From contig JAUWOI010000012.1 in the NCBI GenBank assembly GCA_030612185.1, forward strand, positions 1 through 21,297: DNA of 21,297 nucleotides. Reading direction: 5' to 3'. Positions 10,301 through 17,377 of this stretch are shown here, piece by piece. A program made the position numbers and the translations under genes. Numbering within the stretch: position 1 is the stretch's first letter; each line of letters starts with the position of its first letter. This DNA is from Anaerolineae bacterium (GTDB lineage: Bacteria > Chloroflexota > Anaerolineae > B4-G1). Under the pieces are notes generated by a model. The model was not told where the DNA came from. It ran no database searches and worked only from the letters and a program-made list of their open reading frames with translations.

Positions 10301-11632
10301 GGACTGCTTGAGCAACGGCAGCGTGTACACGAGGGCATAGAGCGGCGTGCCGAAGATGCAACCGAGGGAGAAGAGAGACAGCAATGTGAAAAAGGGAATG
10401 TACGGATGGCGGAACCAACCAACCAACCAACTAACCACCTTGTTCGTTCGTTGGTTGGTTAGCACCGCGATGGCCGCCAGGAACAGCGGCAATAGCCCCA
10501 GATATGCTCCACCCTCGACGTAGTTCTTGACGCCCCAGTAAATGTACTGCCCGTCGGGGACCGTCCGCGCGGGAGTCCATTGCCAGGTAAAGAGGTCAAA
10601 GTAGCCGTGGTGGGCCGGGTTGCCGAAGAAGTTGGGGACGCCAAAGGCGATCAGCCGCCGCGGGGGGTAGGCCCAACCCAGTACTTGCTCGAGACTCGCT
10701 GCCGCTTCCCCGCCACGGAAACTCCCGGCGACCACCTCGTAGAGCGGCACAAACTGCACCGCCCCCAGCGCCAGGCTCAGGGCGAGCATCAGCGCCAGCC
10801 AGAGGGCCGGGCGACGACAGCCAACCAGCCAACCAACTAACCATCTTTTGTTGGTTGGTTTGTTAGTTGGTTGGTTTATGAGTCGCCACAGCGCATAGGC
10901 CCCGGTGATCAGCAAGACAAAATAGGTGTTCTCGGCATGACCGGCCAGCATCTGGCAGCCCAGTCCCAGCGCGCCCAGGAGTGCCCAGGGCAGCGTCGCT
11001 GGCTGCCGCCCTAGCGCCGGTCGTTGTTGTATGATCAGTTCGACCATCGCCAGGATGAACGGCAGCCACGACGCAGCGGCGATGATCATCGGGTGCGGGA
11101 CCGACGATACGACCATGAAGCCGCTGAGTTGGAAGGTGATCCCGGCGATCAATCCACCCAGCCTTCGGATACCCAACACGCGGGCGAACAGATACGCAAA
11201 GACCCCGGCCAGCCCCAGTTGCAGCCAGGCGAACACGCCGTAGGCTCGCCACAGCGGGAGGACATAGAAGACGATGCTAAGAGGATAAAGCGCTGAGTGC
11301 TGCCCATTGGCCAGGAAAGGGTGACCGGCGAAGATGTAAGGATCCCAGAGTGGCAACTCCCCGTTGTGGATCGCCTCGACCAGGAACTGCTTCCAGGCAT
11401 AGTTCTGCAGAATCAGATCGGAGACCAGGTGGTTTTGGGGAAAGGTTACTCCCAGGACTTCGGCGAGCTCAGTCGAGCCGTCAGCGGCTGCTGCCTGGTA
11501 TGGCTCGAACAGGAAGAGGTTGTCGGCTGGCAACAGCGTTTTGTGGCCCAGGGCGACGGGGGCGAACAGCAGCAGGGGCAACAAGAGCAGCAAGATGAGA
11601 ATGCCCAAATCGGGCAGTGCTTTGCGGATCAT
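7322..11632 (-). CDS. Giant membrane protein: YfhO-like domain fused to a polysaccharide flippase domain
   Basis: Predicted inner-membrane protein of 1436 residues. The first part (to about residue 940) resembles the YfhO family: an N-terminal membrane segment, then [29 protein letters not shown], many hydrophobic helices, and a soluble region ending in [15 protein letters not shown] and [16 protein letters not shown] with a final helix. YfhO proteins take part in lipid-linked sugar transfer onto cell-wall polymers. The second part (about 948-1436) resembles Wzx/MATE-type flippases ([26 protein letters not shown], about a dozen helices). The start chosen is the ATG at 11632, whose ATGA overlaps the glycosyltransferase stop, implying translational coupling; an in-frame upstream start at 11686 would lie inside that gene. 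Several low-complexity linkers (for example the QPTNKPTNK and [12 protein letters not shown] segments) are encoded by simple-sequence repeats inserted in frame. The fusion could be two genes joined; the frame itself is open throughout. Confidence 0.85.
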   Translation of the reverse strand: MIRKALPDLGILILLLLLPLLLFAPVALGHKTLLPADNLFLFEPYQAAAADGSTELAEVLGVTFPQNHLVSDLILQNYAWKQFLVEAIHNGELPLWDPYIFAGHPFLANGQHSALYPLSIVFYVLPLWRAYGVFAWLQLGLAGVFAYLFARVLGIRRLGGLIAGITFQLSGFMVVSSVPHPMIIAAASWLPFILAMVELIIQQRPALGRQPATLPWALLGALGLGCQMLAGHAENTYFVLLITGAYALWRLINQPTNKPTNKRWLVGWLVGCRRPALWLALMLALSLALGAVQFVPLYEVVAGSFRGGEAAASLEQVLGWAYPPRRLIAFGVPNFFGNPAHHGYFDLFTWQWTPARTVPDGQYIYWGVKNYVEGGAYLGLLPLFLAAIAVLTNQRTNKVVSWLVGWFRHPYIPFFTLLSLFSLGCIFGTPLYALVYTLPLLKQSHSPFRWVFPLTLSVAILAGFGIEALQRSRGDKETRRQGDKERGAGEQGRNLQSPISSPTSNLQSLISNILLLNAPFSLETLLAALAFWGGVVTMAGLALSRVFFTRIEPLVERVFQSLALAPTAFPDHRAFYSYEFKWVAIFGLLLTGTGIVLRVSRCPIFVRRQPFDRALRQAQDIAQGRPVWEFLVVGLLVLDFVTFGAGFNPAVDPALLDYTPPVVKFLQQDTSLWRYATFTPPGTTKTMNANVGMFYGLQYIAGYDSLFTRQYADYMALIEEQDELLVNRIASFSEWSSLDSPLTDLLNVKYVITEVEIPNPKYQLVYQDDTVRVYENLAVMPRAYTLPLLAAMEPDDLASVVQDHDPRNYVILDPGMYPLDFYAPQPGTATAQNVTRYTINEVEVDVQTDGAEWLVLTDSYFPGWKAFVRPQGSGENAEEQVLIYRVNGTFRGVLLEKPGAWTVRFKYSPDSVKVGAFISFIAGMMVLFLTGLYLWRFFYREEDDASTVRRVAKNSIAPIIINLFNRAIDLALAALAARILGPAGTGRFDTAIYIYLWFDIIANFGLDMYLMREVARDRARARQMFVNTMVLRLLLVVAVVPALGGFLAGRQALGEPLATETVWAVVLLYVGLLPGSVANGLAALFRACEKHEYPAAIQTVTTIIKVMLWVPVLVGGIGIVGLAGASILTNVATLAILALLARRLIWADLPRAEGRIVWRLQRTMLAESWPLMVSLLLQALFTGVNGVLLQQLQGDEVVGWYGAARKWVDALNIIPAVFTFAVFPVMSRQAAQDRAGLQRSYRLSVKLLTLVALPVAVLVTLLSTVLVGLLGGGAFLPYGAVILRLLVWSILFGWINSLTNYVLIALNRQRYVLLASGARVVFTIVANLLFVRTFSYIASAWIIIGGELLLVLLFYADLRRHLGPMGWVRTLGRPMLAGLAMGAATWAVAAYSRPLALLAGLVVYPVALVLLRVLTPEEWEMLAPLVPAPLRKMVPI
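9773..9792. repeat. Short GTCCTGAGCCTGTCGAAGGG-type repeat element inside the YfhO-like region
   Basis: The sequence CCTGAGCCTGTCGAAGG (9775-9791) matches, from memory, a short dispersed element found in many environmental genomes. A partial echo (GCCCTGAG) precedes it and GGTCGAAGGG follows at 9797-9806. It is read through in frame on the minus strand as a charged loop ([14 protein letters not shown]). Whether it is repeated in this genome cannot be tested from one window. Confidence 0.45.
10099..10215. repeat. Two adjoining simple-sequence repeat tracts within the coding sequence
   Basis: On the plus strand 10099-10154 repeats units of the type GAGATTGGAGATTG with small variations. About 10174-10215 repeats CTCCTTGT four to five times. 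On the minus strand the frame stays open and gives the hydrophilic insert with [12 protein letters not shown] and [19 protein letters not shown], between two hydrophobic segments of the YfhO-like domain. The tracts differ sharply in composition from the surrounding gene, which suggests insertion or slippage expansion. Confidence 0.8.
10412..10461. repeat. AACC/GGTT inverted simple-sequence element, copy 1
   Basis: The plus strand reads several AACC units (10413-10429), then ACTAACCACC, then GTTCGTTCGTTGGTTGGTT to 10460. The arms are complementary and could form a hairpin. It is translated in frame on the minus strand as [18 protein letters not shown] second copy of the same design lies about 400 bp away at 10821-10877. 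Confidence 0.75.
10821..10877. repeat. AACC/GGTT inverted simple-sequence element, copy 2
   Basis: The plus strand starts with CCAACCAGCCAACCAACTAACC and, after a short ATCTTTT centre, returns as GTTGGTTGG units with one TTAG interruption. The arms pair with each other. It is in frame within the YfhO-like domain and encodes [11 protein letters not shown] followed by WLVGWLVG. It has the same composition and symmetry as the copy at 10412-10461, so both probably come from one element type. Confidence 0.75.
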
Positions 11633-12372
11633 ACGGCCAACCGGTCGCCAGGTCGCAGGTGGCGATGGCGCCAGCGCACCTCCCATGCCCGTAGCGCCGC
11701 CTCAATCTTGACCAGCATCGTCATCTTGGACTGGCCAACACGCCGGTCCTCGAAGTAGATGGGAATCTCCAGCACACGGTAGCCCAGTCGCTCGGTCACG
11801 TAGGCAATCTCGACCTGGAAGATGTAGCCCTGCGAGCGGATACGGCTCAGGTCAATGCCGCGCAGCGTCTCTGCCCGCCAGCACTTGAAGCCGGCGGTAA
11901 CGTCCTGGACATCACATCCCAGGATCAGCCGGGTGTAGACACTGTTGGCCCACCAGGAGAGCAGCCAGCGGCCCCAGCTCCAGCGCTCATCCGTCTTGCC
12001 GCCCTGAACGTAGCGGGAACCGACGACTACGTCGTAGTTTTGGATGTGCTCCAGGAATTGTGGGACGTACCTGGGAGAATGAGAGAAGTCGCAGTCCATC
12101 TGGACGATGGCATCGGCACCGTGCTCCAGAGCCCAGCGGAATCCATCCACATAGGCCCTGCCCAGACCACGAGGGCCTGTGCGGTGTAACACGTGCAACC
12201 GACCTGGGTACTGAGTGGCTAGTTCGTCGGCGGTGTGACCGGTGCCATCGGGCGACTCATCATCCACGATCAGGATACTTAGGGCAGGAATGCCCAGGCC
12301 AAGTAGCGCCTCGGTCATAGGCCTGACGTTTTCGGCCTCATTGTAGGTGGGGATGACGATGATCGGTTTCAC
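11629..12372 (-). CDS. DPM1-type family 2 glycosyltransferase (polyprenyl-phosphate sugar synthase)
   Basis: Predicted to move a sugar from a nucleotide sugar to polyprenyl phosphate on the inner face of the membrane. It has 247 residues, the usual size for soluble dolichyl-phosphate mannose synthase-like enzymes. Visible GT-A motifs: [11 protein letters not shown] at the N-terminus, [10 protein letters not shown], the metal-binding DCD in [10 protein letters not shown] near residue 94, GSRYVQGG, and the late motif VTAGFKCWR. No C-terminal membrane helices are present. The start is a GTG at 12372 with AGGGA 7 nt upstream. It lies 65 bp after the response-regulator gene, and its stop overlaps the ATG of the YfhO/flippase gene (ATGA). 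The pair fits a route in which a lipid-linked sugar is made, then flipped and transferred. Sugar and acceptor are unknown. Confidence 0.9.
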   Translation of the reverse strand: MKPIIVIPTYNEAENVRPMTEALLGLGIPALSILIVDDESPDGTGHTADELATQYPGRLHVLHRTGPRGLGRAYVDGFRWALEHGADAIVQMDCDFSHSPRYVPQFLEHIQNYDVVVGSRYVQGGKTDERWSWGRWLLSWWANSVYTRLILGCDVQDVTAGFKCWRAETLRGIDLSRIRSQGYIFQVEIAYVTERLGYRVLEIPIYFEDRRVGQSKMTMLVKIEAALRAWEVRWRHRHLRPGDRLAV

Positions 12373-12437
12373 GGATGTCCCTACCTGTAGAAAGAGGCCA
12401 TTTCAGACACAGAACCTGGGTGGGCTATACTGTACGC

Positions 12438-13328
12438 CTAATCTGCGCCTTGAGTCTTAATGATGGCTCGCCTCAAGTTTTCCAGGCTGGAAAAAGGGCG
12501 CGCCGATGGCCTGAGTACGCCTATTGTGACATCCAGGTGAGGCGATCTTGCGTCGGAGCCCGCATCTCCGGCCTCCCAATCCGCGTGAGGATAGAAAAAG
12601 GCCATCGCTTCGTCCAGCCGCACCGTGAGGGCCTGCTGCACCTGCCTCACCTTGGCTGGCGCGATCACGGCGAAGAAGTTGGCCTCGTCCAGGTGGCCCA
12701 CAAATGCATCGGGATCGTGACTCTCGTTCACAACGCGGCTCAGTATAAGCGCCACAGCACGTACCACATCGTCCCGTGCCACAAAGCCGTAGGTTTCGGC
12801 GAATTTTTTCAAGCCCCGCAATCCAACCGAGAGCACTGCCCAATCGGAGCAGGTTAGCAGTTCATGCAGATGCTCACTAGACAGTGACGCGGCCGACAGG
12901 CCGGTGATAGGATGAGAGAGTCGCCCCATGCTGGAACGGCGCAGCACGTTGCGCACCCTCAAGCGCAGTTCCTGGATATCAAATGGCTTGGTGATGTAGT
13001 CCACAGCACCTAGTTCCAATCCCATTAATCTATCCCCGCGCTCGTGCCTCTCAGTGAGGAAGATAATCGGGATGTGTTGGGTGCGCCGATGAGTACGTAG
13101 GCGGCGACATACTTCATAGCCATCAATGTCTGGCAGACGGATGTCCAATATGACGAGGTCAGGAATGGTCTTCTCTGCGAAGGCCAAAGCGTCTTTGCCC
13201 CAACCCACCGAAGTGGTCTCATAGCCCTGCGCCTTGAAGTACGAGGTCAGCATTTCAGCCGTGCTTGCCTGGTCGTCTACTACAAGGATATGAGGAACCT
13301 CTGCCACGCTTTCACCCCCCATCCTCAC
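12438..13328 (-). CDS. Response regulator: receiver plus degenerate GGDEF domain
   Basis: The receiver domain has D18/D19, acceptor D62 in LVILDIRLPDIDG, T92 and K113 in YITKPF (counted from the GTG at 13328). After the linker RRSSMGRLSHPITGL comes a GGDEF-like domain of normal length, but the signature is GHLDEANF in place of GGDEF, and the D of the usual DPLTGL is H. It should therefore not make cyclic di-GMP and may act by binding a nucleotide or a partner. The start is uncertain: the GTG at 13328 has no clear ribosome site, while the GTG at 13307 lies about 6 nt after GGGGGG and would still leave a whole receiver. It is the third gene of the roadblock/V4R operon, 30 bp after the V4R gene. 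Confidence 0.88.
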   Translation of the reverse strand: MRMGGESVAEVPHILVVDDQASTAEMLTSYFKAQGYETTSVGWGKDALAFAEKTIPDLVILDIRLPDIDGYEVCRRLRTHRRTQHIPIIFLTERHERGDRLMGLELGAVDYITKPFDIQELRLRVRNVLRRSSMGRLSHPITGLSAASLSSEHLHELLTCSDWAVLSVGLRGLKKFAETYGFVARDDVVRAVALILSRVVNESHDPDAFVGHLDEANFFAVIAPAKVRQVQQALTVRLDEAMAFFYPHADWEAGDAGSDARSPHLDVTIGVLRPSARPFSSLENLRRAIIKTQGAD

Positions 13329-13358
13329 ATGTGTGAGCGATGGCCCTGTTCAACAGGC

Positions 13359-13991
13359 CTAGCCGATCGGCTCCTTGTAGATAGCATACGTGCAGGTTGG
13401 CTGGCCCATGGCCACACATTCGATCTCCTCCACCCGGAACTTGTGCCCACTGCTGAGCCAGTGTAAACCTTCTTCTAGTAGCCCTTTTCCTGCGAAGCAG
13501 ATCGGCCGGTCAGCCTTACGGCCCCAGCAGACCGGGCATGGGTTCATAATGTAAGCATAGTAGTCACCACGGTCCTCGACAGTGCTCTTCTGGTCGCTGA
13601 ACTGGGTGAAGACCTTCGCCATGGCTGGGATCCCGGCCTTGAGTTTGGCTCTCAGTGGCAGCACTCTGAAAGCGAGGTCGCTGGCACCGGCAAGCGCACC
13701 AAAGCCCTGCAACCCACGGGCGAAGGAAGCCCGTCCGGCCCGCAGTTCCAACCCGCGCCCCCCACGCGGCCCATATATCTCCTCCAAAGCCCCATTCAGA
13801 GCCGAGTAATCCGCAAAGTCGAACCCTTTTTTCAGGTCAGCGGGCGGGTAGTTGTCAATCAGGTGCGCAAGGCCGGCCAGTCGCAGCACTGCGGTCAGCC
13901 CGTTCCTGCCCATGATTTCTTCCATCGCTTCGATGTAGATACGGGCAACACGATTCGGATAGTAATAGCCGCTAGACTCGATCCGGGGCAC
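13359..13991 (-). CDS. V4R (4-vinyl reductase-like) domain protein
   Basis: A 210-residue protein whose C-terminal half matches the V4R fold: C152-P-V-C155, C165 in DRPICFAG, a GLLEEGLHW helix, then E-x-x-C192 and G-Q-P-T-C200 followed by a short beta strand. V4R domains bind small hydrophobic ligands, and the cysteines may hold a metal. Family members act as ligand sensors or in photosynthetic pigment pathways. No DNA-binding or catalytic domain is seen. The GTG start at 13991 has AAGGAGGG about 9 nt upstream. It follows the roadblock gene by 29 bp and precedes the response regulator by 30 bp, so a sensory role with those partners is likely. The ligand cannot be read from the sequence. Confidence 0.82.
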   Translation of the reverse strand: MPRIESSGYYYPNRVARIYIEAMEEIMGRNGLTAVLRLAGLAHLIDNYPPADLKKGFDFADYSALNGALEEIYGPRGGRGLELRAGRASFARGLQGFGALAGASDLAFRVLPLRAKLKAGIPAMAKVFTQFSDQKSTVEDRGDYYAYIMNPCPVCWGRKADRPICFAGKGLLEEGLHWLSSGHKFRVEEIECVAMGQPTCTYAIYKEPIG

Positions 13992-14020
13992 TTTCTGCCC
14001 TCCTTCCGACGTTTCGTCTG

Positions 14021-14401
14021 CTAGGCTTCCAGGATGGCCGCCAGCGCTTCGGATGCGCGGCGCATATCCAGGAAGAGCAAGCCCAGTTTGGTCTGCTGGC
14101 GTGCCAGTACAGTCAGGACGGCCTCCTCGCCAACAGCGCGGAGAACGACGTAACCGTTCTTTCCCTTCACGTATACCTCATCCAACACGCCGCGCCCTAA
14201 TTCTCCAGCAATGCGTTCACCCAGGGAGAGCATCGCGGCGGACATCGCGGCGACGCGATCTTCCTCGACGGTTGCCGGGAGAGAGGAGGCTATCGTAAGC
14301 CCGTCTACACTCACGATGACTGCAGCCTCGACGTCCAGCGTGCTCATCTGCAACTCTTGCAATCGTCTCACCAGGCGGTCGGTGCGTGATCCCTCTGCCA
14401 T
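14021..14401 (-). CDS. Roadblock/LC7 domain protein
   Basis: A 126-residue single-domain protein of the roadblock/LC7 family, whose bacterial members form dimers and often regulate Ras-like GTPases of the MglA type. Visible core: LDVEAAVIVSVDGLTIASSLP, AAMSAAMLSLGERIAGELGRG, then VYVKGKNGYVVLRAVGEEAVLTVLARQQTKLGLLFLDMRRA (split by positions about 30-50, 58-78 and 82-122). The start is set by a perfect AAGGAGGTAACA ATG at 14401; the longer frame to 14479 overruns the promoter. It is the first gene of a five-gene run. No MglA-like GTPase is present in this window. Confidence 0.9.
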   Translation of the reverse strand: MAEGSRTDRLVRRLQELQMSTLDVEAAVIVSVDGLTIASSLPATVEEDRVAAMSAAMLSLGERIAGELGRGVLDEVYVKGKNGYVVLRAVGEEAVLTVLARQQTKLGLLFLDMRRASEALAAILEA

Positions 14402-14434
14402 TGTTACCTCCTTGACGTTTGCCTTTAACGCTGA

Positions 14435-14487
14435 GGTACTTCTACCTACACACACGTGAGAGTACCATATATAGTGCACATTGTCAA
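14435..14487 (-). promoter_or_regulatory. Promoter of the roadblock operon with a flanking inverted repeat
   Basis: The minus strand shows a perfect -35 TTGACA (14482-14487), a 17-nt spacer and a weak -10 TACTCT (14459-14464), giving a start near 14452 and a leader of about 50 nt. A perfect 6-bp inverted repeat, GGTACT (14435-14440) and AGTACC (14461-14466), overlaps the -10 and the early transcribed region, which suits an operator better than an RNA hairpin. Confidence 0.5.
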
Positions 14488-14553
14488 GCGCCTGTCATCT
14501 CCGAGTTCTTACAAGTCTCCTATCCAGGTTCACTCGAGTAACGCGGGGTGGGC

Positions 14554-15822
14554 CTATCGTTCCTCGATCAGAATTGTCTCGATTATATCGCCTGGTGGCA
14601 GACCAGCGTCCTGGCTGGGGTCACGAGGCGTGATGCTCTCGACTACGTCCATACCCTCAATGACCCGCCCGATGATGGTGTAACTACTGTCGAGTTGCGG
14701 GAGGGCATCGTAGGTGATGAAAAACTGGCTGCCGATGCTACTGGTGCCCGGTCCACCGCTAGCCATACCCACCACCCCCGCTTCATCGTAGGTGAGCGTG
14801 GGCACAATCTCGTCGTCACAGCGGTAACCGGGAGAACCCATACCGCTGCCGGTGGGATCACCAGCCTGGGCCACGAAATCGGGGATGACGCGGTGGAAAG
14901 TCACGCCGTCGTACCAGCCCTCCTGTGCCAGAAAGACAAAACTGTTGACGTTGACAGGAACCTGGTCGGCGTATAACTCAATGACGATGTCGCCGTGCTC
15001 AGTGCGGATGGTGGCTACATAATCCTTGTCCGGGTCTATGACCTGCGGCGGAGGTGCGGTATACATGCGGTCTTTCAGGGTGAGCAGGTTGATGAAGGAC
15101 TCGATCATGCCGAACCCTCCAAACGCCTGGGTTGGATAGAAGACGTTGTTGATTACGTAGGTCGGAGTGGCCATCTGGCCATACTGGCTGTAATCCTCGT
15201 AGTCGGCCATGATCTTCTCCCGATAGACGTGGTCAGCCAGTTCCTGGGCAAAGCGGTCGGCGTCGAGACTCAGTTCCTCGGCATACTCGACCAATAGCGT
15301 CTCTAATTCGTCTTCGGAGAGGCTGTGCCATTCCCCCTGACGTTCGTACAGCAGGTCGTGCATCTCCCAGAACTTGCCCTGGGCGCTGGCAGCCTCAACG
15401 GCCTCGGCGGTGATGACAGCCTTGTCATGTATGCTGATCAGCGGGAGGTGACGGTAGACGAAACGAATCTCATCGCCGTACCTCTCCGCTAGGAATTCGC
15501 GCATGATGGCCAGCCCGGAGCAAGCCGGGCATTGGAAGTCAGCGTATTCGATGAAGGTGATGGGGGCATCGGCGGGTCCGTGAATGTGATCCTCCTCCGT
15601 CACCGGCGGAATGCGAGACTCGACCGGAAAGTCGAACGGCTCCGCCACGCAAGAGGCTGGGCCGGAGGGGGTTGCGCTTGCAGGCGGCGCAGCAGCAGCC
15701 GTCTCTGGGGTAGACGTAGGTGACGGCAGCACCGTTGGCGTTGGGCTCGCTGATTCTCCGCTGCATCCGGCAACCAGCCCCAGTAACAGAACAGTCAATA
15801 GTAGCGCGGTTTTGCGCATCAT
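14554..15822 (-). CDS. Lipoprotein with DsbA-like thioredoxin domain fused to a cyclophilin-type peptidyl-prolyl isomerase
   Basis: A 422-residue predicted lipoprotein. Residues 1-20 form a signal with lipobox LVAGC (lipidated C20). A Ser/Thr/Pro/Ala-rich linker runs to about 60. Residues about 75-250 are a DsbA-type thioredoxin domain with CPAC at 98-101, an alpha-helical insert and cis-proline P220 in MATPTYV. Residues about 265-422 are a cyclophilin with FHRVIPDF (R311), Q319, GSQFFIT (365-370) and the usual end VIEGMDVVESI. It would act outside the membrane, joining disulfide chemistry to proline isomerisation in folding of exported proteins. ATG at 15822 or 15819; AAAGGAGACC lies just upstream. 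It is monocistronic or first in a unit, with an extended -10 promoter at 15851-15859. Confidence 0.9.
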   Translation of the reverse strand: MMRKTALLLTVLLLGLVAGCSGESASPTPTVLPSPTSTPETAAAAPPASATPSGPASCVAEPFDFPVESRIPPVTEEDHIHGPADAPITFIEYADFQCPACSGLAIMREFLAERYGDEIRFVYRHLPLISIHDKAVITAEAVEAASAQGKFWEMHDLLYERQGEWHSLSEDELETLLVEYAEELSLDADRFAQELADHVYREKIMADYEDYSQYGQMATPTYVINNVFYPTQAFGGFGMIESFINLLTLKDRMYTAPPPQVIDPDKDYVATIRTEHGDIVIELYADQVPVNVNSFVFLAQEGWYDGVTFHRVIPDFVAQAGDPTGSGMGSPGYRCDDEIVPTLTYDEAGVVGMASGGPGTSSIGSQFFITYDALPQLDSSYTIIGRVIEGMDVVESITPRDPSQDAGLPPGDIIETILIEER

Positions 15823-15850
15823 GGTCTCCTTTGTCCGAAAGATGGGCGGT

Positions 15851-15859
15851 ATTGTACCA
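15851..15859 (-). promoter_or_regulatory. Extended -10 promoter of the DsbA-cyclophilin lipoprotein gene
   Basis: The minus strand reads TGGTACAAT, a TACAAT -10 with TGn extension, and no clear -35. The start would be near 15844, leaving a leader of about 22 nt with the AAAGGAG ribosome site. Confidence 0.5.
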
Positions 15860-15957
15860 CAAAGAGGCGAACTCGGCTACTGGGCCGGCAGTTGTTCACC
15901 TACAGGGGTTTAGAAACGATGAATTCCTGATTGGATGCTGTTTGTTGGAGATGGGGG

Positions 15958-17154
15958 TTACAATCGGGCAAGCGTCTCTGCCATCCTGTCCAACGCTCGT
16001 TGAATCTGCTCCGTAGAATTTGAGTAGCAGAGCCGCAAATAGCCTTCGCCGTACTCACCAAAGGCGGTACCAGGCAGGACGGCGACCCCAGCCTGGTCGA
16101 GCAGAATGTCGGCTATCTCGTCCGAAGAGAGGCCAAAGCTCTTGATGTTGGGAAAGACGTAAAAGGCCCCTTGCGGTGTCTGGCAAGTGACGCCAGGGAT
16201 GGCGTTGAGCCCAGCGACGATGAGGTCCCGCCGCCGCCGGTATTCGGCCCGAACTGCTTCTACCTGCCCCTGAGGACCGGTCAGTGCCTCTATTCCGGCA
16301 ATCTGCGTAAAGGTTGCGGTGCACCCTGCCGAGTGCGTCAGGAGCAGCCCAACTTTTTCCGCCAGCGGTTCTGGCATAATGCCAAATCCCAGCCTCCAAC
16401 CGGTCATAGCGTAGGTCTTGGAGAAGCCATCCACGATAATGGTTCGCTGGCGTGCTCCTGGCAGCGCGGCGATACTGACGGCCGGCTCATCTCCGTATAC
16501 CAGCCGCATGTAGATTTCATCCGAGAGCACCCAGCAGTTGTAGTGTTCGGCCGCCTGGAGGATGTGGGCTAGATCACCAGATGGGATAATGCCGCCGGTG
16601 GGGTTAGAAGGAGAGTTGAGAATAATCAGGCGGGTCTTGGGGCCAACTTTGGCGTCAAAGGCGGCCAGGTCGAAGGAAAAACCGTTCTCCTCCAGCAATG
16701 GAACCGGCACGGGCACCCCGCCGACCAACTGGATAATGGCGCTATAACTGGGGAAACCGGGGTTGGGATAGATCACTTCATCACCGGGTTCCACCAGTGC
16801 CATGATCGGGAAGTAGAGGAGCGGCTTGGCGCCTGGGCCGATGACGACTTGCTCCTGTTTGACAGCGATGCCGCGCCGCCCCCCGGCATCCTTGGCAATG
16901 GCGGCGCGGAGCGCAGGCACGCCGGCGGGTGGGTTGTAGCGGGTCTGCCCGTTGGCAATGGCGCGTATGCCCGCCATGCTGACGTTGGGAAAGGTCTGGA
17001 AGTCTGGCTGGCCGATTTCCAGATGAATGATATCGCGCCCCTGCGCTTCCAACGCCTGCGCCTGGGCCAGAACCGCATAGGCCCCTTCTTCCATCAAGTG
17101 GCCAACCCGGCCCGCAAACTGATTCAGATATCTATCCAAGGGGAATCTCCACAA
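15958..17154 (-). CDS. Class I/II pyridoxal-phosphate aminotransferase (aspartate aminotransferase family)
   Basis: Cytoplasmic PLP enzyme of about 398 residues, normal for fold-type I aminotransferases. Motifs: LEIGQPDFQTFP, TRYNPPAGVPALRAAIA, GAKPLLYF, YPNPGFPSY, NSPSNPTGG (N184), SDEIY (D212, Y215), the Schiff-base lysine K246 in DGFSKTYAMTGWRLG, and the late arginine in GYLRLCYS that binds the substrate carboxylate. The likely donor is aspartate or another amino acid; the exact substrate is not readable. No ATG lies near the N-terminus: a TTG at 17154 opens the frame, but the TTG at 17139 has GGAG 7 nt upstream and is as likely. It follows the PLP-enzyme remnant and GntR gene on the same strand. 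Confidence 0.92.
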   Translation of the reverse strand: MWRFPLDRYLNQFAGRVGHLMEEGAYAVLAQAQALEAQGRDIIHLEIGQPDFQTFPNVSMAGIRAIANGQTRYNPPAGVPALRAAIAKDAGGRRGIAVKQEQVVIGPGAKPLLYFPIMALVEPGDEVIYPNPGFPSYSAIIQLVGGVPVPVPLLEENGFSFDLAAFDAKVGPKTRLIILNSPSNPTGGIIPSGDLAHILQAAEHYNCWVLSDEIYMRLVYGDEPAVSIAALPGARQRTIIVDGFSKTYAMTGWRLGFGIMPEPLAEKVGLLLTHSAGCTATFTQIAGIEALTGPQGQVEAVRAEYRRRRDLIVAGLNAIPGVTCQTPQGAFYVFPNIKSFGLSSDEIADILLDQAGVAVLPGTAFGEYGEGYLRLCYSNSTEQIQRALDRMAETLARL

Positions 17155-17163
17155 TGGTTTGGG

Positions 17164-17197
17164 AACCAGGTTTTTGGCTCAACTGAAAAACCTGGTT
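17164..17197. repeat. Perfect 12-bp inverted repeat with 10-nt loop
   Basis: AACCAGGTTTTT (17164-17175) pairs with AAAAACCTGGTT (17186-17197). It sits between the stop of the PLP-enzyme remnant (17204) and the aminotransferase start. It lacks a T-tract after the stem on either strand, so it is not a standard terminator. It could be a small dispersed palindromic element, or a leader hairpin close to the aminotransferase ribosome site. Confidence 0.7.
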
Positions 17198-17203
17198 TCT
17201 CTG

Positions 17204-17377
17204 TTAGAGAACCGCCAGCGCTTGCTCTAGGTCAGCCTTGAGATCATCCAAATCCTCGATGCCGACGGCATAGCGCACCAACCCTTCTGGAATGCCCGCC
17301 GCAACACGTTCTTCCTCAGTACACTCAACGTGGCTAGTTACTGCCGGAGGACCGACGAGGTGGGAGTCATTACATGT
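17204..17377 (-). pseudogene. 3' remnant of a Cys/Met-metabolism PLP enzyme (cystathionine gamma-synthase/lyase family)
   Basis: A minus-strand frame, one base off from the GntR gene, reads HLVGPPAVTSHVE, then TEEERVAAGIPEGLVRYAVG, then IEDLDDLKADLEQALAVL and TAA at 17204. The GLxRxxVGIEDxxDLxxDLxQAL ending is diagnostic for the C-terminus of this PLP family, whose members have about 380-400 residues. Only about 50 codons survive and there is no start or lysine region. The reading frame meets TGA at 17378-17380, and its 5' part lies within the 3' end of the GntR gene. This points to a deletion or recombination that joined the GntR gene to the tail of a lost enzyme gene. Confidence 0.75.

Noticed and set aside
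10412..10877. CRISPR-like or transposon-end interpretation of the AACC/GGTT tracts
   Set aside because: Units are 4 bp with no spacers, no cas or transposase genes are near, and the gene reads through both copies.
11632..11686. Upstream start of the YfhO/flippase gene at 11686
   Set aside because: It would overlap the glycosyltransferase end by 58 bp and adds a non-conserved Pro-rich leader; the ATGA overlap start precedes a typical membrane segment.
12438..12920. Active diguanylate cyclase
   Set aside because: The catalytic GGDEF signature is replaced by GHLDEANF.
14402..14479. N-terminal extension of the roadblock protein
   Set aside because: A perfect ribosome site sits before the ATG at 14401, and the extension would cover the -10 region.
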